Source: Azospirillum oleiclasticum
Lineage (GTDB): Bacteria > Pseudomonadota > Alphaproteobacteria > Azospirillales > Azospirillaceae
Assembly: GCF_013423485.1 (NCBI RefSeq)
Contig: NZ_JABFFR010000009.1
Location: 124,001-188,000, forward strand
Reading direction: 5' to 3'
Length of the DNA stretch: 64,000 nucleotides
Shown: piece by piece, positions 1 to 10,301 of the stretch
Position numbering within the stretch: the stretch's first letter is position 1
How the letters are laid out: every line of letters begins with the position of its first letter
Translations under genes and position numbers: made by a program
Notes under the pieces: model-generated
Databases searched by the model: none
The model's input: the letters and a program-made list of their open reading frames with translations, nothing else
What the model was told of the DNA's origin: nothing

Positions 1-140
1 ATATGCGCCAGATGGAAGAACTCGTGTCGACGGGATGCTTAGAAAGGCTTACAATAACACCTGTCGATTCGGCCGCCTCAACTTGGAGCGTTCGCGCACG
101 CATTACAGGTCATCCTTGCCAAGGATTTGCGCCTGAAGAG
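1..140. other. Window edge beyond the integrase, no gene assigned
   Basis: This stretch lies downstream of the integrase and is lower in GC than the chromosome to the right. A plus-strand frame is open from base 3 to 359, but more than half of it runs antisense to the integrase and its product resembles nothing I recognise. I treat it as non-coding or as the interior of the integrated element, which continues to the left. Confidence 0.3.
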
Positions 141-1382
141 TCAGCGATTTCTTGTTGCCAATTGAATGATGATGGCGCGCGCATATTTTTCCGGTTGCGT
201 CGACCGATCACTCCACCCGTTCATGTAGATTTGCTGGTCACGGCTATCCCGGTTGTGCTGAAGACGCTCCCGTGGTGGCAGGTGCTGTACCTCTCTGTCC
301 ACTGCCTCGACCCACCGGCAGTTCCAGTCATGACGCAAGAAATGCGTGCTCAAGTTTGACGGCAGACTTGGATGCGCCGCTCTTAGAGTATCGAATATTG
401 ACGAGATACCATGAGCCGTGAGGGGGTCGCCGTCATCATTCACGAAAACAAACGGCGTCTTGGCCGCCCTGGGGAACTGCTCCCTGTTCCTCCGGTGAAC
501 CATGATCCATTCATAAATGGCGCCCCTCACCTTATCGGTGAACATGAGGACTCGCGCACGGGTCTTTGCAGCGGGGGCCCGGGTACGCTTGTCTGCTTCG
601 TTGTCGTGGCGGCGGTGAACGGTCAACGACCCCGGCGCTCCGCTGAAGTCGAGGTCGGCCGCCTTGAGGCCGAGCAGTTCTCCCGCCCGAAGGGGAAGAT
701 GGTACGCGGTGAGCAGGTAGGCGTAGTTCCGATGCTGGAGGTCCTCGCGGAAAGGATTTTCAGGGCTGCCCGGCACGATCGCCCGAAGGAAAAGCTCACG
801 CTGAGCAGGCGTCATCATTTTCGTCTCGCCGGGGTTTTCCTCGGCAACAGATGATTCACGTTTTGGACCGATGGCCTTCGCGGCCCGAAGAAATGCCGCT
901 TTGCCCTCCAGCGCGACCCGCCGGTTATTGTCGTTGGTGATCCGGTCAATGACCGGGGCGATAATCCATTCGACGTACCTGATGAATGCCCAGAACCGTT
1001 GCGCCGCGGTCGTGCGGTTGACGACCTCGGTACGTCTGCCGCGGCGCATGAAGTCGTGCAAGACGCCCAGTTCCGCTGACGTCAGCATCGTCCCTCGGAC
1101 AGCGCGTCGCACGAGGTTGATGTCCCTGGCTTCGCAGAACATCATTCCAAGGGCAATGCCGCGCAACGCGAGTTCAATGGAATTCGGCACGAGGCGCGAA
1201 CGCAGCGCAGTCAGCGTGTACCGGGTGACCAACGGGTCCGGCGGCGAAAAGCGATCGCCCCAACACAGAAGCGGCAGGCGCTCACCGGCGGCGTCGCCGG
1301 TCGACATGACGCACCAACGGATGCTGAACGGCGGAGCAGACGCTGCCATGGCTCCTCGCGAACGAAACAAGAACGTCCGCAA
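141..1382 (-). CDS. Tyrosine recombinase (phage/island integrase)
   Basis: Site-specific tyrosine recombinase, expected to catalyse integration and excision of the element that ends here. The catalytic domain occupies roughly residues 190-410. Visible active-site residues are Arg232 (in LPLRAGELLGL), a candidate hairpin Lys273, His347 and Arg350 (HFLR), Trp390 at the usual His/Trp position, and the nucleophile Tyr400 (QPEKYAR). The set is complete, so the enzyme may be active. The first codon is TTG at 1382; ATG codons at 1349 and 1307 are plausible alternatives. The gene is less GC-rich than its neighbours, and the 60 bases upstream are only about 40% GC by hand count. It reads away from the broken carboxypeptidase gene, and its upstream region abuts the junction near base 1518, as expected for an integrase next to its attachment site. 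Confidence 0.85.
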   Translation of the reverse strand: MRTFLFRSRGAMAASAPPFSIRWCVMSTGDAAGERLPLLCWGDRFSPPDPLVTRYTLTALRSRLVPNSIELALRGIALGMMFCEARDINLVRRAVRGTMLTSAELGVLHDFMRRGRRTEVVNRTTAAQRFWAFIRYVEWIIAPVIDRITNDNNRRVALEGKAAFLRAAKAIGPKRESSVAEENPGETKMMTPAQRELFLRAIVPGSPENPFREDLQHRNYAYLLTAYHLPLRAGELLGLKAADLDFSGAPGSLTVHRRHDNEADKRTRAPAAKTRARVLMFTDKVRGAIYEWIMVHRRNREQFPRAAKTPFVFVNDDGDPLTAHGISSIFDTLRAAHPSLPSNLSTHFLRHDWNCRWVEAVDREVQHLPPRERLQHNRDSRDQQIYMNGWSDRSTQPEKYARAIIIQLATRNR

Positions 1383-1468
1383 TCATATACATTCTGAAGC
1401 CAGGCTATACAACGCACCAAAAAGGCACAACCACTAAAGATGTGGCAGAAACGTTACCGCGCTGATTT

Positions 1469-2317
1469 TTATTGCTGTTTTGCGTTCCGTATACAAAAAC
1501 CGGAACAGGCGACAAACTGCCCCGTCTCGTGCAGCACGCCCATGAGCGATGAGGTGAAGTCCGCCTCGTCGTAACGCGTGGTGATGCGCACGTCGCCGGT
1601 GGCGCCGCCGCAGAAGGGGTGCAGGGACACGTCGAGCCGGCCGCGGGCGAAATCGAACCCGGCCTGCCGCATCAGCGTCTCGCCCAGCGCCTTCTGCCGG
1701 TCCACCGGAAAGGGGCCGGAGGGTGCAACGGGCGCCGGGTCGGCCGCCTGCCGGTCGATGACCCGCCGGATCAGGTCCGGCAGGTCGGCGGCGAGCGCAT
1801 CGAACACGGTGTCGATGCGCTCGCCGCGGGCGCCGGGGTCGTACTGGTCGAGCAGCGCGTCGTAGGGGGTCAGACCGAAGGCCGCCGCCTTGGCCGCCGC
1901 CGTCTCCCGCGTCAACCGCAGCACCTCCGCCAGCGACGGCAGCAGGGCGGCGAAGTCGCTGTCGGCGCGCGCGGTGCGCCACACCATCTCGCAGCGGGTG
2001 GTGGCCTTGGTGACGGCTTCCACGAGGTCGGAGGGGACGGCGGTCGCGTGGCGGTGATCGCGGGCCATCTCGCGCAGGTTGGCGGCCTGCACGGGGTCCA
2101 GCCCGCCCTCACGCTCCGCCTCGGCCAGCCAGTCGCCGACCTCCGGCGCGGTCAGCATCTCGTGCGCCAGCACCGACAGGGTGGCGGTCTGCTCGCCCCG
2201 CCCGTCGGCGGCGCCGTCCGGCATCATGGTCTGCTGGTCCCAACCCAGGATGCCCAACGCGTCGCCGATGGCGGCGATGCGGGCGAAGCGGCGCTCCAGG
2301 TGCTGGTAGGCGTTCAT
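1469..2317 (-). pseudogene. M32 carboxypeptidase Taq, truncated N-terminal half
   Basis: The N-terminal half of a metallocarboxypeptidase of family M32, whose members are about 500 residues; 282 residues remain here. The start ATG at 2317 overlaps the SURF1 stop in an ATGA, typical of coupling, so I prefer it to the upstream ATG at 2332. Family sequence is normal (ALGILGWDQQT near the start, LHPF and ITTRY in the middle) up to His263-Glu264-Thr265-Gly266. The expected second zinc His is then Gln267, followed by an unrelated 15-residue tail. The HExxH motif is therefore broken and every later zinc and catalytic element is missing. The cause appears to be insertion of the integrase-bearing element at base 1517/1518. 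It was the last gene of the cox operon and is almost certainly inactive as a peptidase. Confidence 0.88.
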
Positions 2318-3012
2318 CGGCGGCTGCGCCATTGCGAAATCCCGTAGATGACCAGAAGGACGACCGCCAAGCTGTACCAGGTGAAGGCGTATTGCAGATG
2401 GTTGTTGGGCAGTTCGACCCGCGGCGGGATGCCGGCCGGCACCCCGCCGGTGGGCGCCTGCTCCACCACCAGCGGGACGGTGGACGGCAGGCCGGCGGCG
2501 GCGGCCATGGCCGCCGTGTCGATGCGCATCCACACCCCGTCGGCGCTGCGCCCGTCCGGCTGGAACCAGCCGGGGGGCTGCGGCAACCGGGCGACCCCGG
2601 TCACCGTGACGGTGCCGTCCGGCCCGCCGCGAGCGGCGTCCTTGCGGTCCATCGGCACGAAGCCACGGTTGATCAGCACCGGCGGTCCGTCGGCGCGCTC
2701 GAGCGGTGTCACCAGCTCATAGCCGATGCGCCCCTGCTGCGGCCGGGCCAGTGTCAGCATGGATTTGTCGGTAAGGAAGCGCCCGGTGACCGTGACCGGG
2801 CGGAAGTCCCAGGCCGGCGCTTCGTCGATCGCGGCGGGAAGCGGCACCGGTGCGGCGTGGGAGCGCTGCTCGATCCGGCCGATCAGCTCCTGCTTCCATC
2901 CCAGCCGCTGCACCTGCCAGGTGCCGAGCGCCAGCATGACCGGGACCGCGATCACGGTCAGGATGGTGGCCCAGCGGGACGGGCGAAAACCCCGCTCCGC
3001 CACAGCCGTCAC
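2314..3012 (-). CDS. SURF1-family cytochrome oxidase assembly protein
   Basis: Inner-membrane assembly factor of the SURF1/Shy1 family, which supports maturation of haem-copper oxidase, probably haem a insertion into subunit I. The protein has 232 residues. One membrane segment lies near the N-terminus (ATILTVIAVPVMLALGTWQV) and another near the C-terminus (YSLAVVLLVIYGI), flanking a periplasmic domain with the family hallmarks GxWQVxR, RGRF-like (VTGRFL) and INRGFVP. The GTG start at 3012 overlaps the TGA of the DUF983 gene (GTGA), which decides the start against the longer open frame. It is co-transcribed with the cta genes on the same strand. Confidence 0.92.
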   Translation of the reverse strand: MTAVAERGFRPSRWATILTVIAVPVMLALGTWQVQRLGWKQELIGRIEQRSHAAPVPLPAAIDEAPAWDFRPVTVTGRFLTDKSMLTLARPQQGRIGYELVTPLERADGPPVLINRGFVPMDRKDAARGGPDGTVTVTGVARLPQPPGWFQPDGRSADGVWMRIDTAAMAAAAGLPSTVPLVVEQAPTGGVPAGIPPRVELPNNHLQYAFTWYSLAVVLLVIYGISQWRSRR

Positions 3013-3389
3013 GATTCCGCCCCTCCGGTGAAGGCGGAGCGGTTGTGGCGGTACTGGAGGGCGATGAAATAGGCCTTGGCCGGGCGCAGCATGCCGAGCG
3101 TCAGGCCCAGGATCACCGTCCCCCACAACACCGTGTGCAGCCACAACGGCCAGTCGACGTTCATCGAGACGATCAGCGCCACCGGGACGACCAGGAAGCC
3201 CAGCACGAAGATGAGCAGAACGGCCGGGCCGTCGCCGCTGTCGTTGCGCGCCAGTTCCAGCCCGCAGACGGAGCAGCGCTCCGCCAGGGTCAGATAGCCC
3301 GAATACAAGTTTCCCCGGCCGCAGCGGGGGCATGCGCAGCGCATGCCCGCCGTGACCGGGGAAACGTTGGGGTGGTAGCTCGCGCCCAA
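3009..3389 (-). CDS. DUF983 membrane protein of the cox operon
   Basis: A 126-residue protein of the DUF983 family, commonly found between ctaE and SURF1 in alphaproteobacterial oxidase operons. The N-terminal part carries a zinc-ribbon-like pair of motifs, CPRCG and CSVCG. It is followed by two hydrophobic segments (around residues 57-78 and 84-102). A role in oxidase biogenesis is inferred from conserved position only; no biochemical function is established from sequence. The stop overlaps the SURF1 start by four bases, and the start lies just downstream of the ctaE stop. Confidence 0.88.
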   Translation of the reverse strand: MGASYHPNVSPVTAGMRCACPRCGRGNLYSGYLTLAERCSVCGLELARNDSGDGPAVLLIFVLGFLVVPVALIVSMNVDWPLWLHTVLWGTVILGLTLGMLRPAKAYFIALQYRHNRSAFTGGAES

Positions 3390-3393
3390 GCGG

Positions 3394-4239
3394 TTACGAA
3401 CCCCACCAGTAGACCGACACGTAGAGGAACAGCCAGACCACGTCCACGAAGTGCCAGTACCAGGCGGCGGCCTCGAAGCCGAAATGGCTCTTCGGGGTGA
3501 AGTGCCCCTTCTGCACGCGGAACCAGCAGACCGCCAGGAAGATGGTGCCGATGATGACGTGGAAGCCGTGGAAGCCGGTGGCCATGTAGAAGGTGGACGG
3601 GAAGATGCCGTCCTGGAAGCCGAAGGCGGCGTGGCTGTACTCGTAGCCCTGGAAGAACGAGAACATGACGCCGAGCAGCACGGTGATGCCGAGCGCCTTG
3701 GCCGCCTCGTTGTTCTTGCCTTCCTGCAGCGCGTGGTGCGCCCAGGTGACGGTGACGCCCGACAGCAGCAGGATCAGCGTCATCATCAGCGGCAGGTGGA
3801 ACGGATCGAAGGTCTCGATCTTCGGCGGAGGCCACACGCCGGCCGGGTTGTCCGGCGACACCTTGGGGAACAGCGCGGCGTCGTAGAAGGCCCAGAAGAA
3901 GGCCGAGAAGAACATCACCTCCGAGGCGATGAAAAGCGACATGCCGTAGCGCAGGCCGATCTTCACGATGGGGGTGTGCGCCTTCTCCTTCACCGACTCC
4001 TTGATGATGTCGCGCCACCAGCCGAACATCACGCCCAGCACGCTGAGGAAGCCCAGCAGCGCGATGATCCAGGTGCCCCCGTGCATGTAGATGACCATGC
4101 CGGTCGCCAGCAGACCGGCAGCGAAGGCGCCGAGCAGCGGCCACGGGCTCGGGTTCAGCAGGTGGTAGGGATGCGGGATCGCCTCCCCCGCCCCCGCCGT
4201 CGTTTCAGTGGGCGTGTGCCCGTGCGTGATATCCGCCAT
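3394..4239 (-). CDS. ctaE: Cytochrome c oxidase subunit III
   Basis: Subunit III of the aa3-type cytochrome c oxidase, a seven-helix inner-membrane protein that supports subunit I and proton uptake. The family signature is seen around [20 protein letters not shown], the long helix [11 protein letters not shown], the WPPPKIE segment and the terminal [13 protein letters not shown] use the ATG at 4239 (MADITHGH); an ATG two codons earlier at 4245 is equally possible, and a longer in-frame extension to 4311 has no family support. It sits between ctaG and DUF983 in the usual alphaproteobacterial order. Confidence 0.95.
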   Translation of the reverse strand: MADITHGHTPTETTAGAGEAIPHPYHLLNPSPWPLLGAFAAGLLATGMVIYMHGGTWIIALLGFLSVLGVMFGWWRDIIKESVKEKAHTPIVKIGLRYGMSLFIASEVMFFSAFFWAFYDAALFPKVSPDNPAGVWPPPKIETFDPFHLPLMMTLILLLSGVTVTWAHHALQEGKNNEAAKALGITVLLGVMFSFFQGYEYSHAAFGFQDGIFPSTFYMATGFHGFHVIIGTIFLAVCWFRVQKGHFTPKSHFGFEAAAWYWHFVDVVWLFLYVSVYWWGS

Positions 4240-4285
4240 CGTCATCCAACCCCGTGTGATCCGATCGTCTTCGTTTGGTCTTCGA

Positions 4286-4876
4286 TCAATTGCTCTCGGC
4301 CCCGCCGGCACGGGCGGCCGTCTGGGCCAGGACCTTCTTCTCGTCCAGCGCGCGGAAGAAGGTGTAGGAAAGGGTGATGGTCGTCACGTCGTCCATGTCC
4401 GGGTCCTTCGCCATCGCCGGATCGACGAAGAACAGCACGGGCATATCGACCTCGCGGCCCGGCTCCAGGATCTGCTCGTTGAAGCAGAAGCACTGGATCT
4501 TGTTGAAGTATTTGCCCGCCTTGTCGGGCGTGACGTTGAAGGTGGCGGTGCCGACCATGGCCTGCCCGGCGCGGTTGGCGGCACGATAGCTGGTGAGCTG
4601 CTGCTCGCCCAGCGCCACCGTGATCTCGCGGTCCACCGGCCGGAATGACCAGGGAAGCTGTCCGTTCACATCGGCGTTGAAGCGCACGGCGACCGTGCGC
4701 CCGATGGCCTGCGCCGGGGCGGCGTCCGCCCGCTGCGTGGTGCCGCCGAAACCGGTCACCTTGCAGAAAAGGTCGTAGAGCGGCACCGACGCGAAGGCGA
4801 GCCCGGTCATGCCCGCGACGAGCACGAAGCAGGCGCCCATCAGGCGCAGGTTCCGCCGCTTGACGCCCTCGTCCAT
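4286..4876 (-). CDS. ctaG: Cox11/CtaG copper chaperone for CuB
   Basis: Cox11-type assembly protein that delivers copper to the CuB centre of subunit I. It has a short cytoplasmic N-terminus, one membrane helix (about residues 12-33), and a periplasmic immunoglobulin-like domain with the copper-binding CFCF motif (Cys129 and Cys131), plus [12 protein letters not shown] and PVLFFVDP, which are diagnostic. The ATG at 4876 follows the stop of the small upstream gene by one base; a GTG at 4885 is an alternative start that would overlap it. Length (196 residues) is normal. It is part of the cox operon. Confidence 0.95.
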   Translation of the reverse strand: MDEGVKRRNLRLMGACFVLVAGMTGLAFASVPLYDLFCKVTGFGGTTQRADAAPAQAIGRTVAVRFNADVNGQLPWSFRPVDREITVALGEQQLTSYRAANRAGQAMVGTATFNVTPDKAGKYFNKIQCFCFNEQILEPGREVDMPVLFFVDPAMAKDPDMDDVTTITLSYTFFRALDEKKVLAQTAARAGGAESN

Positions 4877-4877
4877 C

Positions 4878-5012
4878 TCAGCCACCGCTCATCCGCACGA
4901 TGGTGATCACATAGAACAGCGCCACCAGCGCCAGCAGCGCCGCCAGCAGGGCGTAGTTGCGGCTGCGCACGCGGCGGCGGCGTTCGTCGTCGTGTCCGTG
5001 CTCCATGAGCAT
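4878..5012 (-). CDS. Small single-helix protein between ctaB and ctaG
   Basis: A 44-residue protein with a charged N-terminus rich in Arg/His/Asp (HGHDDERRRR) followed by one membrane helix (LLAALLALVALFYVITIV). Small proteins of this layout, sometimes called CoxF, occur at the same place in many alphaproteobacterial oxidase operons; their function is not established. Its ATG at 5012 shares a base with the ctaB stop (TGATG), and it ends one base before the ctaG ATG, so translation is probably coupled. Met3 at 5006 is an alternative start. Confidence 0.75.
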   Translation of the reverse strand: MLMEHGHDDERRRRVRSRNYALLAALLALVALFYVITIVRMSGG

Positions 5013-5908
5013 CACACCCCTCCACGCAGCAGATGTTCGCCGCCCAGCAGCGCGAACAGCAGGAACAGATACAGGATCGAGAAGCCGAACATCTGCCTGG
5101 CCGGCTTGTGGTCGTCGCTCCGCAGCACGCGCAGCGCGCAGACGACGAAGATCGCACCCAACACCAGCGACCCCGCCAGATAGGTCGGCCCGGCGAAACC
5201 CAGCCACCAGGGCGCCGCCGCCACCGGCAGCAGCACCAGCGTGTAGACCAGCATCTGCACCTTGGTCGCCCGCTCGCCCGCCACCACCGGCATCATCGGC
5301 ACGCCGGCGCGCGTATAGTCGGCGTTGCGGAACAGCGCCAGCGCCCAGAAATGCGGCGGCGTCCACAGGAAGATCAGCAGGAACAGCACCAGCGGGGCGA
5401 TGTCCAGGCTGCCGGTCACCGCCGTCCAGCCGATCATCGGCGGGAAGGCGCCGGCGGCACCGCCGATCACGATGTTCTGCGGCGTCCGCCGCTTCAGCCA
5501 CATGGTGTAGACGAAGACGTAGAAGGCGGTCGCCAGCGCCAGGATGGAGGCGGCCGCCCAATTGACCGCCAGGCCCATCACCACCACGGCCGCCACCGCC
5601 AGGAACACGCCGAAACCCAGCGCGTCCTGCGGCTCGACGCGGCCGGACGGGATCGGGCGCTTGGCGGTGCGCGCCATCACCGCGTCGATGTCGCGGTCGT
5701 ACCACATGTTGATGGCGCCCGACGCGCCGGCGCCCACGGCGATGCACAGCACCGCCACCGCCGCCAGCACCGGGTGCAGGTGGCCGGGGGCCACCAGCAG
5801 TCCGATGAAACCGGTGAACACCACGAGCGACATCACCCGCGGCTTCAGCAGCTCGATGTAGTCGGTCGCGGTGGGCACCGAGACCCGTTGCAGCGTCAGG
5901 TCCGTCAT
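5012..5908 (-). CDS. ctaB: Protohaem IX farnesyltransferase (haem O synthase)
   Basis: UbiA-superfamily membrane prenyltransferase that converts protohaem to haem O, the precursor of haem A for cytochrome aa3. The first aspartate-rich signature is present as [15 protein letters not shown], and the family sequence [17 protein letters not shown] marks the first helix. About nine hydrophobic segments fit the fold. I start at the ATG at 5908 (MTDLTLQR), preceded by GGAG and a purine-rich stretch; the ATG at 5926 lies upstream of that ribosome-binding region. It is located between ctaD and ctaG in the oxidase operon. Confidence 0.95.
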   Translation of the reverse strand: MTDLTLQRVSVPTATDYIELLKPRVMSLVVFTGFIGLLVAPGHLHPVLAAVAVLCIAVGAGASGAINMWYDRDIDAVMARTAKRPIPSGRVEPQDALGFGVFLAVAAVVVMGLAVNWAAASILALATAFYVFVYTMWLKRRTPQNIVIGGAAGAFPPMIGWTAVTGSLDIAPLVLFLLIFLWTPPHFWALALFRNADYTRAGVPMMPVVAGERATKVQMLVYTLVLLPVAAAPWWLGFAGPTYLAGSLVLGAIFVVCALRVLRSDDHKPARQMFGFSILYLFLLFALLGGEHLLRGGV

Positions 5909-5973
5909 CGGTCTCTCTACTCCCATCCGGGGCGGGGGTTCCTTCCCCCGTCCCCGTCCTCAACAGTGCGGCA

Positions 5974-7611
<1,638 letters not shown>

Positions 7612-7639
7612 CTATCCTTCGCGTCGGCGTGTCGTTCGA

Positions 7640-8485
7640 TTACCGCTGGGCCGCGGCCGGAGCCGGGGCCTGGGCGAGCTGCCGGTCGCCCTGCGGACCG
7701 AAGGCGACCTTGGCCTTCTGGACCCATTCGTTGAACTTTTCCTTGGAGACCACTTCGACGGCGATCGGCATGAAGCCGTGGTTGACGCCGCAGATCTCCG
7801 AGCACTGTCCGTAATAGACGCCCTCGCGCTCCGCCTTGAACCAGGTCTCGTTGAGGCGGCCGGGGACCGCGTCCTTCTTCACGCCGAAAGCCGGCATGGC
7901 CCAGGAATGGAGGACGTCGCCCGCGGTGACCTGCAGCCGCACGGTGGTGTCCACCGGAACCACTACCCGATTGTCGACCTCCAGCAGGCGGCGCTGCCCC
8001 GGCTTGAGGTCGCTTTCGGGGATCATGTAGCTGGAGAAGGCGATGTTGCCCTGGTCCGGATACTCGTAATCCCAGTACCACTGCCGGCCCGTCACCTTGA
8101 TGGTCATGTCCGCCTTCGGCACCACCTCGAGGAAGTAGAGCACGCGGAAGGACGGCACCGCGATGACGATCAGGATGACCACCGGAATGACCGTCCACGC
8201 CACCTCCAGGATGGTGTTGTGCGAAGTGCGCGACGGCGTGGGGTTGTTCTTCGCGGAGAAGCGCACGCAGACATAGACGAGCAGCGCCAGCACCAGCAGC
8301 GTGATGGCCGTGATGATGACGAGCAGCAGGTCGTGGAAGCTGTCGAGCTGGTCCTTCACCGGGGAGGCGGGCGCCTGCAGGCCGAGCTGCCAGGGATGCG
8401 GCTCGTTCGCGAGCGCCTGACCCGCCATTCCATACACGAAAGCGATGGCCGCCCCGACGGCGGCGCGCGCAGAGAGCCTCTTCAT
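7640..8485 (-). CDS. ctaC: Cytochrome c oxidase subunit II
   Basis: Periplasmic CuA-bearing subunit that accepts electrons from cytochrome c. It has an N-terminal signal peptide (ending near QALANE), two membrane helices (about residues 52-75 and 97-118), and a cupredoxin domain with CuA ligands His193, Cys228, Glu230, Cys232, His236 and Met239 (CSEICGVNHGFM) and the aromatic WYWDYEYP electron entry site. The ATG at 8485 has a GAAGGG ribosome-binding site six bases upstream; a TTG two codons earlier is not needed. The C-terminus carries an Ala/Pro/Gln tail. It is the first gene of the cox operon. Confidence 0.97.
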   Translation of the reverse strand: MKRLSARAAVGAAIAFVYGMAGQALANEPHPWQLGLQAPASPVKDQLDSFHDLLLVIITAITLLVLALLVYVCVRFSAKNNPTPSRTSHNTILEVAWTVIPVVILIVIAVPSFRVLYFLEVVPKADMTIKVTGRQWYWDYEYPDQGNIAFSSYMIPESDLKPGQRRLLEVDNRVVVPVDTTVRLQVTAGDVLHSWAMPAFGVKKDAVPGRLNETWFKAEREGVYYGQCSEICGVNHGFMPIAVEVVSKEKFNEWVQKAKVAFGPQGDRQLAQAPAPAAAQR

Positions 8486-8811
8486 CCCCAACCCTTCGTT
8501 CTGTAGGCGCCGGACGGTGCCGCCCGTGCGCCGTGATCCCGTTCCCTGAGCGGCCCGGAGACCGCGAATCCATCAAACAAAACCGCGCACTACGGGCGCA
8601 CGGGCGTGCCACGCCCCTGCGACAAAACCCCGCGGCGGCGCAGCTTAATCGCTGGCAGCCGCCGGATACAAGGTATTCCTCTCCCCCGCAAGTGCCTTGT
8701 CGACCCGTGGTCGAACGACCGTTGCGCAGCCGGAAAACCCAGCATGATCAATCATTGACCACACCCACCGCTCTGCACAGTGCGGCCGAATGCCGCAGGA
8801 GCTGCGCAGGC
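8486..8811. promoter_or_regulatory. Leader region upstream of the cta operon
   Basis: These 326 bases hold no convincing gene. They must contain the promoter of the minus-strand ctaC operon, because the next gene in that direction (DUF3422) ends just beyond it. I see no confident -35/-10 pair. A short perfect palindrome is listed separately. Confidence 0.5.
8602..8616. promoter_or_regulatory. 15-base palindrome upstream of ctaC
   Basis: The arms gggcgtg and cacgccc are perfect inverted repeats around a single central base, about 120 bases upstream of the ctaC start and within its presumed promoter. It could be a regulator-binding site; no regulator is identified and chance is possible in such GC-rich DNA. 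Confidence 0.3.
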
Positions 8812-10152
8812 TCAGTGCCCGCCGGCCAGCACCTTGCGGATGCGGCGCACGCCGCTCCACACCAGCGCCAGCACCACCGGGATCATCAGCCCCGCCGCCA
8901 CGTCCGGATCGACCGGCAGCCCGGCGCCCTTCAGCCCCTTGGCCGCGTAACCGACGAGGCCGATGAGGTAGTAGCTGATGGCGACGACCGACAGCCCCTC
9001 CACGGTCTCCTGGAGCCGGAGCTGCAACTGCGCCCGCCGGTCCATGGAGCGCAGCAGTTCCGCGTTCTGCCCCTCCACCGCGATCTCGACGCGGGTGCGC
9101 AGCAGGTTGCTGGCGCGCGCCATGCGCTGCGACAGCGCGTCGATGCGGGCCTGCGCCGCCTCGCAGGTGCGCACGGCCGGGGTCAGGCGGCGGGCCATGA
9201 ACTCGGCGAGCGTCGGCAACCCCTCGATGCGCACCTCGCGCAGCTCCTCGATCCGCCGCTCGACGAGCTGGTGGTAGGCGCGCGCCGCGCCGAAGCGGTA
9301 GGCGGTCTCCGCCGCCAGCCGCTCGGTCTCCGCCGACAGCCGGGTCAACCGGTCGAGCGCCTCGCGCTCGTCGGCGAGGTCGCGCAGCGCCGTGGTGCGC
9401 TGGGCCAGCTCCAGCAGCCCCTGCTCGATGGCGGCGACACGGGGCAGCACGGTGCGGGCGACCGGCAGGGCCAGCAGCGCCGTCATGCGGTAGGTCTCGA
9501 TCTCCATCAACCGCTGCACCACGCGACCCGCCTGGTTGCCGGTCATCGCGTGGTCGGCCACCAGGATGCGCGAGAAGCCGTCGCCGTGGATGCGCATGTC
9601 GGTCCAGGCGGTGGCCTTGCCGCCCGACACCAGGCTGCCGATGTAGCCGTCCGACCCGAAGACCGCCGCCAGCCGCCCCGACTCGAAGCTGTCGCGGTCG
9701 CCCTGCACCACCGCCAGATGGATGCCGACCAGCAGATCCCCCGGCAGCCCGCCCACCCAGTCGCGCGGCAGCGCCGCCAGCGCCGGGTCGGCGAAGGGAT
9801 CGGGCACGGCGCCGGGACGGAAGACGGTCCAGGTCGAGAACTCCGTATGGCGCTCCCACTTCAGCCGGAAGCTGCCGAAGGCGCCGCTGAAATGGGTGGC
9901 CCCGGCCGCCGGCCGGGCGATGCCGGCCCAGTCGCAGAGCTGTTCCAGGTGCCGCCGCTCCGCCTCCCCCGCCTGCTCGCCGGAGAGCATGGCGAGCATG
10001 GTGGCGCGCACGGGGGCCTTCAGCACCTCCGGCGGGCGGGCGTGCACCTCGTTGGTCAGCGCCACGCGCAGGGGATGGTCGGCCAGCGGGTAGCCGGTCG
10101 ATTCGCGGACGCGGGCGGGGGGCGGCTCGGTGCTGGCGGTCCTAGCGGTCAT
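8812..10152 (-). CDS. DUF3422 family membrane-anchored protein
   Basis: A 446-residue protein of the DUF3422 family, common in proteobacteria and of unknown function. The N-terminal part contains the family signature HPLRVALTNEVHARPPE. The middle is a long, charged, probably helical/coiled-coil region (about residues 230-390). The C-terminus has two hydrophobic segments (VVAISYYLIGLVGYAAKGLK and AAGLMIPVVLALVWSGV), giving a topology of large cytoplasmic domain plus membrane anchor. I start at the ATG at 10152, which has AGGA six bases upstream; the open frame extends further but into low-complexity sequence. It is divergent from tldD. Confidence 0.85.
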   Translation of the reverse strand: MTARTASTEPPPARVRESTGYPLADHPLRVALTNEVHARPPEVLKAPVRATMLAMLSGEQAGEAERRHLEQLCDWAGIARPAAGATHFSGAFGSFRLKWERHTEFSTWTVFRPGAVPDPFADPALAALPRDWVGGLPGDLLVGIHLAVVQGDRDSFESGRLAAVFGSDGYIGSLVSGGKATAWTDMRIHGDGFSRILVADHAMTGNQAGRVVQRLMEIETYRMTALLALPVARTVLPRVAAIEQGLLELAQRTTALRDLADEREALDRLTRLSAETERLAAETAYRFGAARAYHQLVERRIEELREVRIEGLPTLAEFMARRLTPAVRTCEAAQARIDALSQRMARASNLLRTRVEIAVEGQNAELLRSMDRRAQLQLRLQETVEGLSVVAISYYLIGLVGYAAKGLKGAGLPVDPDVAAGLMIPVVLALVWSGVRRIRKVLAGGH

Positions 10153-10301
10153 GGGGGGTCCTGCGCTCGTCCCGGCTACGGCGACGCTTGCCGCGGGGGC
10201 GGGGCGACGCCACACTATTGATGTGCGCAACGTTACCCCACGCGCGGCCGGTCCGCACCGTCGGCGTGGGCGCGCCCACCGTTCCAAGCCCCGGAGTTGC
10301 C

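Larger units (their letters stand above)
1..1517. mobile_element. Right end of a putative integrated element
   Basis: The carboxypeptidase coding sequence stops matching its family abruptly at base 1517/1518, exactly where the AT-richer DNA carrying the integrase begins. The other end and the missing half of the gene are outside the window. The junction lies in the DNA encoding the conserved HETGH zinc motif, a plausible conserved attachment core. No direct repeat can be confirmed from one end alone, so the element type (prophage, island or ICE) is open. Confidence 0.55.

Noticed and set aside
3..359. Plus-strand frame at the window edge as a cargo gene
   Set aside because: Most of it is antisense to the integrase and it matches no family I know; kept only as an unassigned edge.
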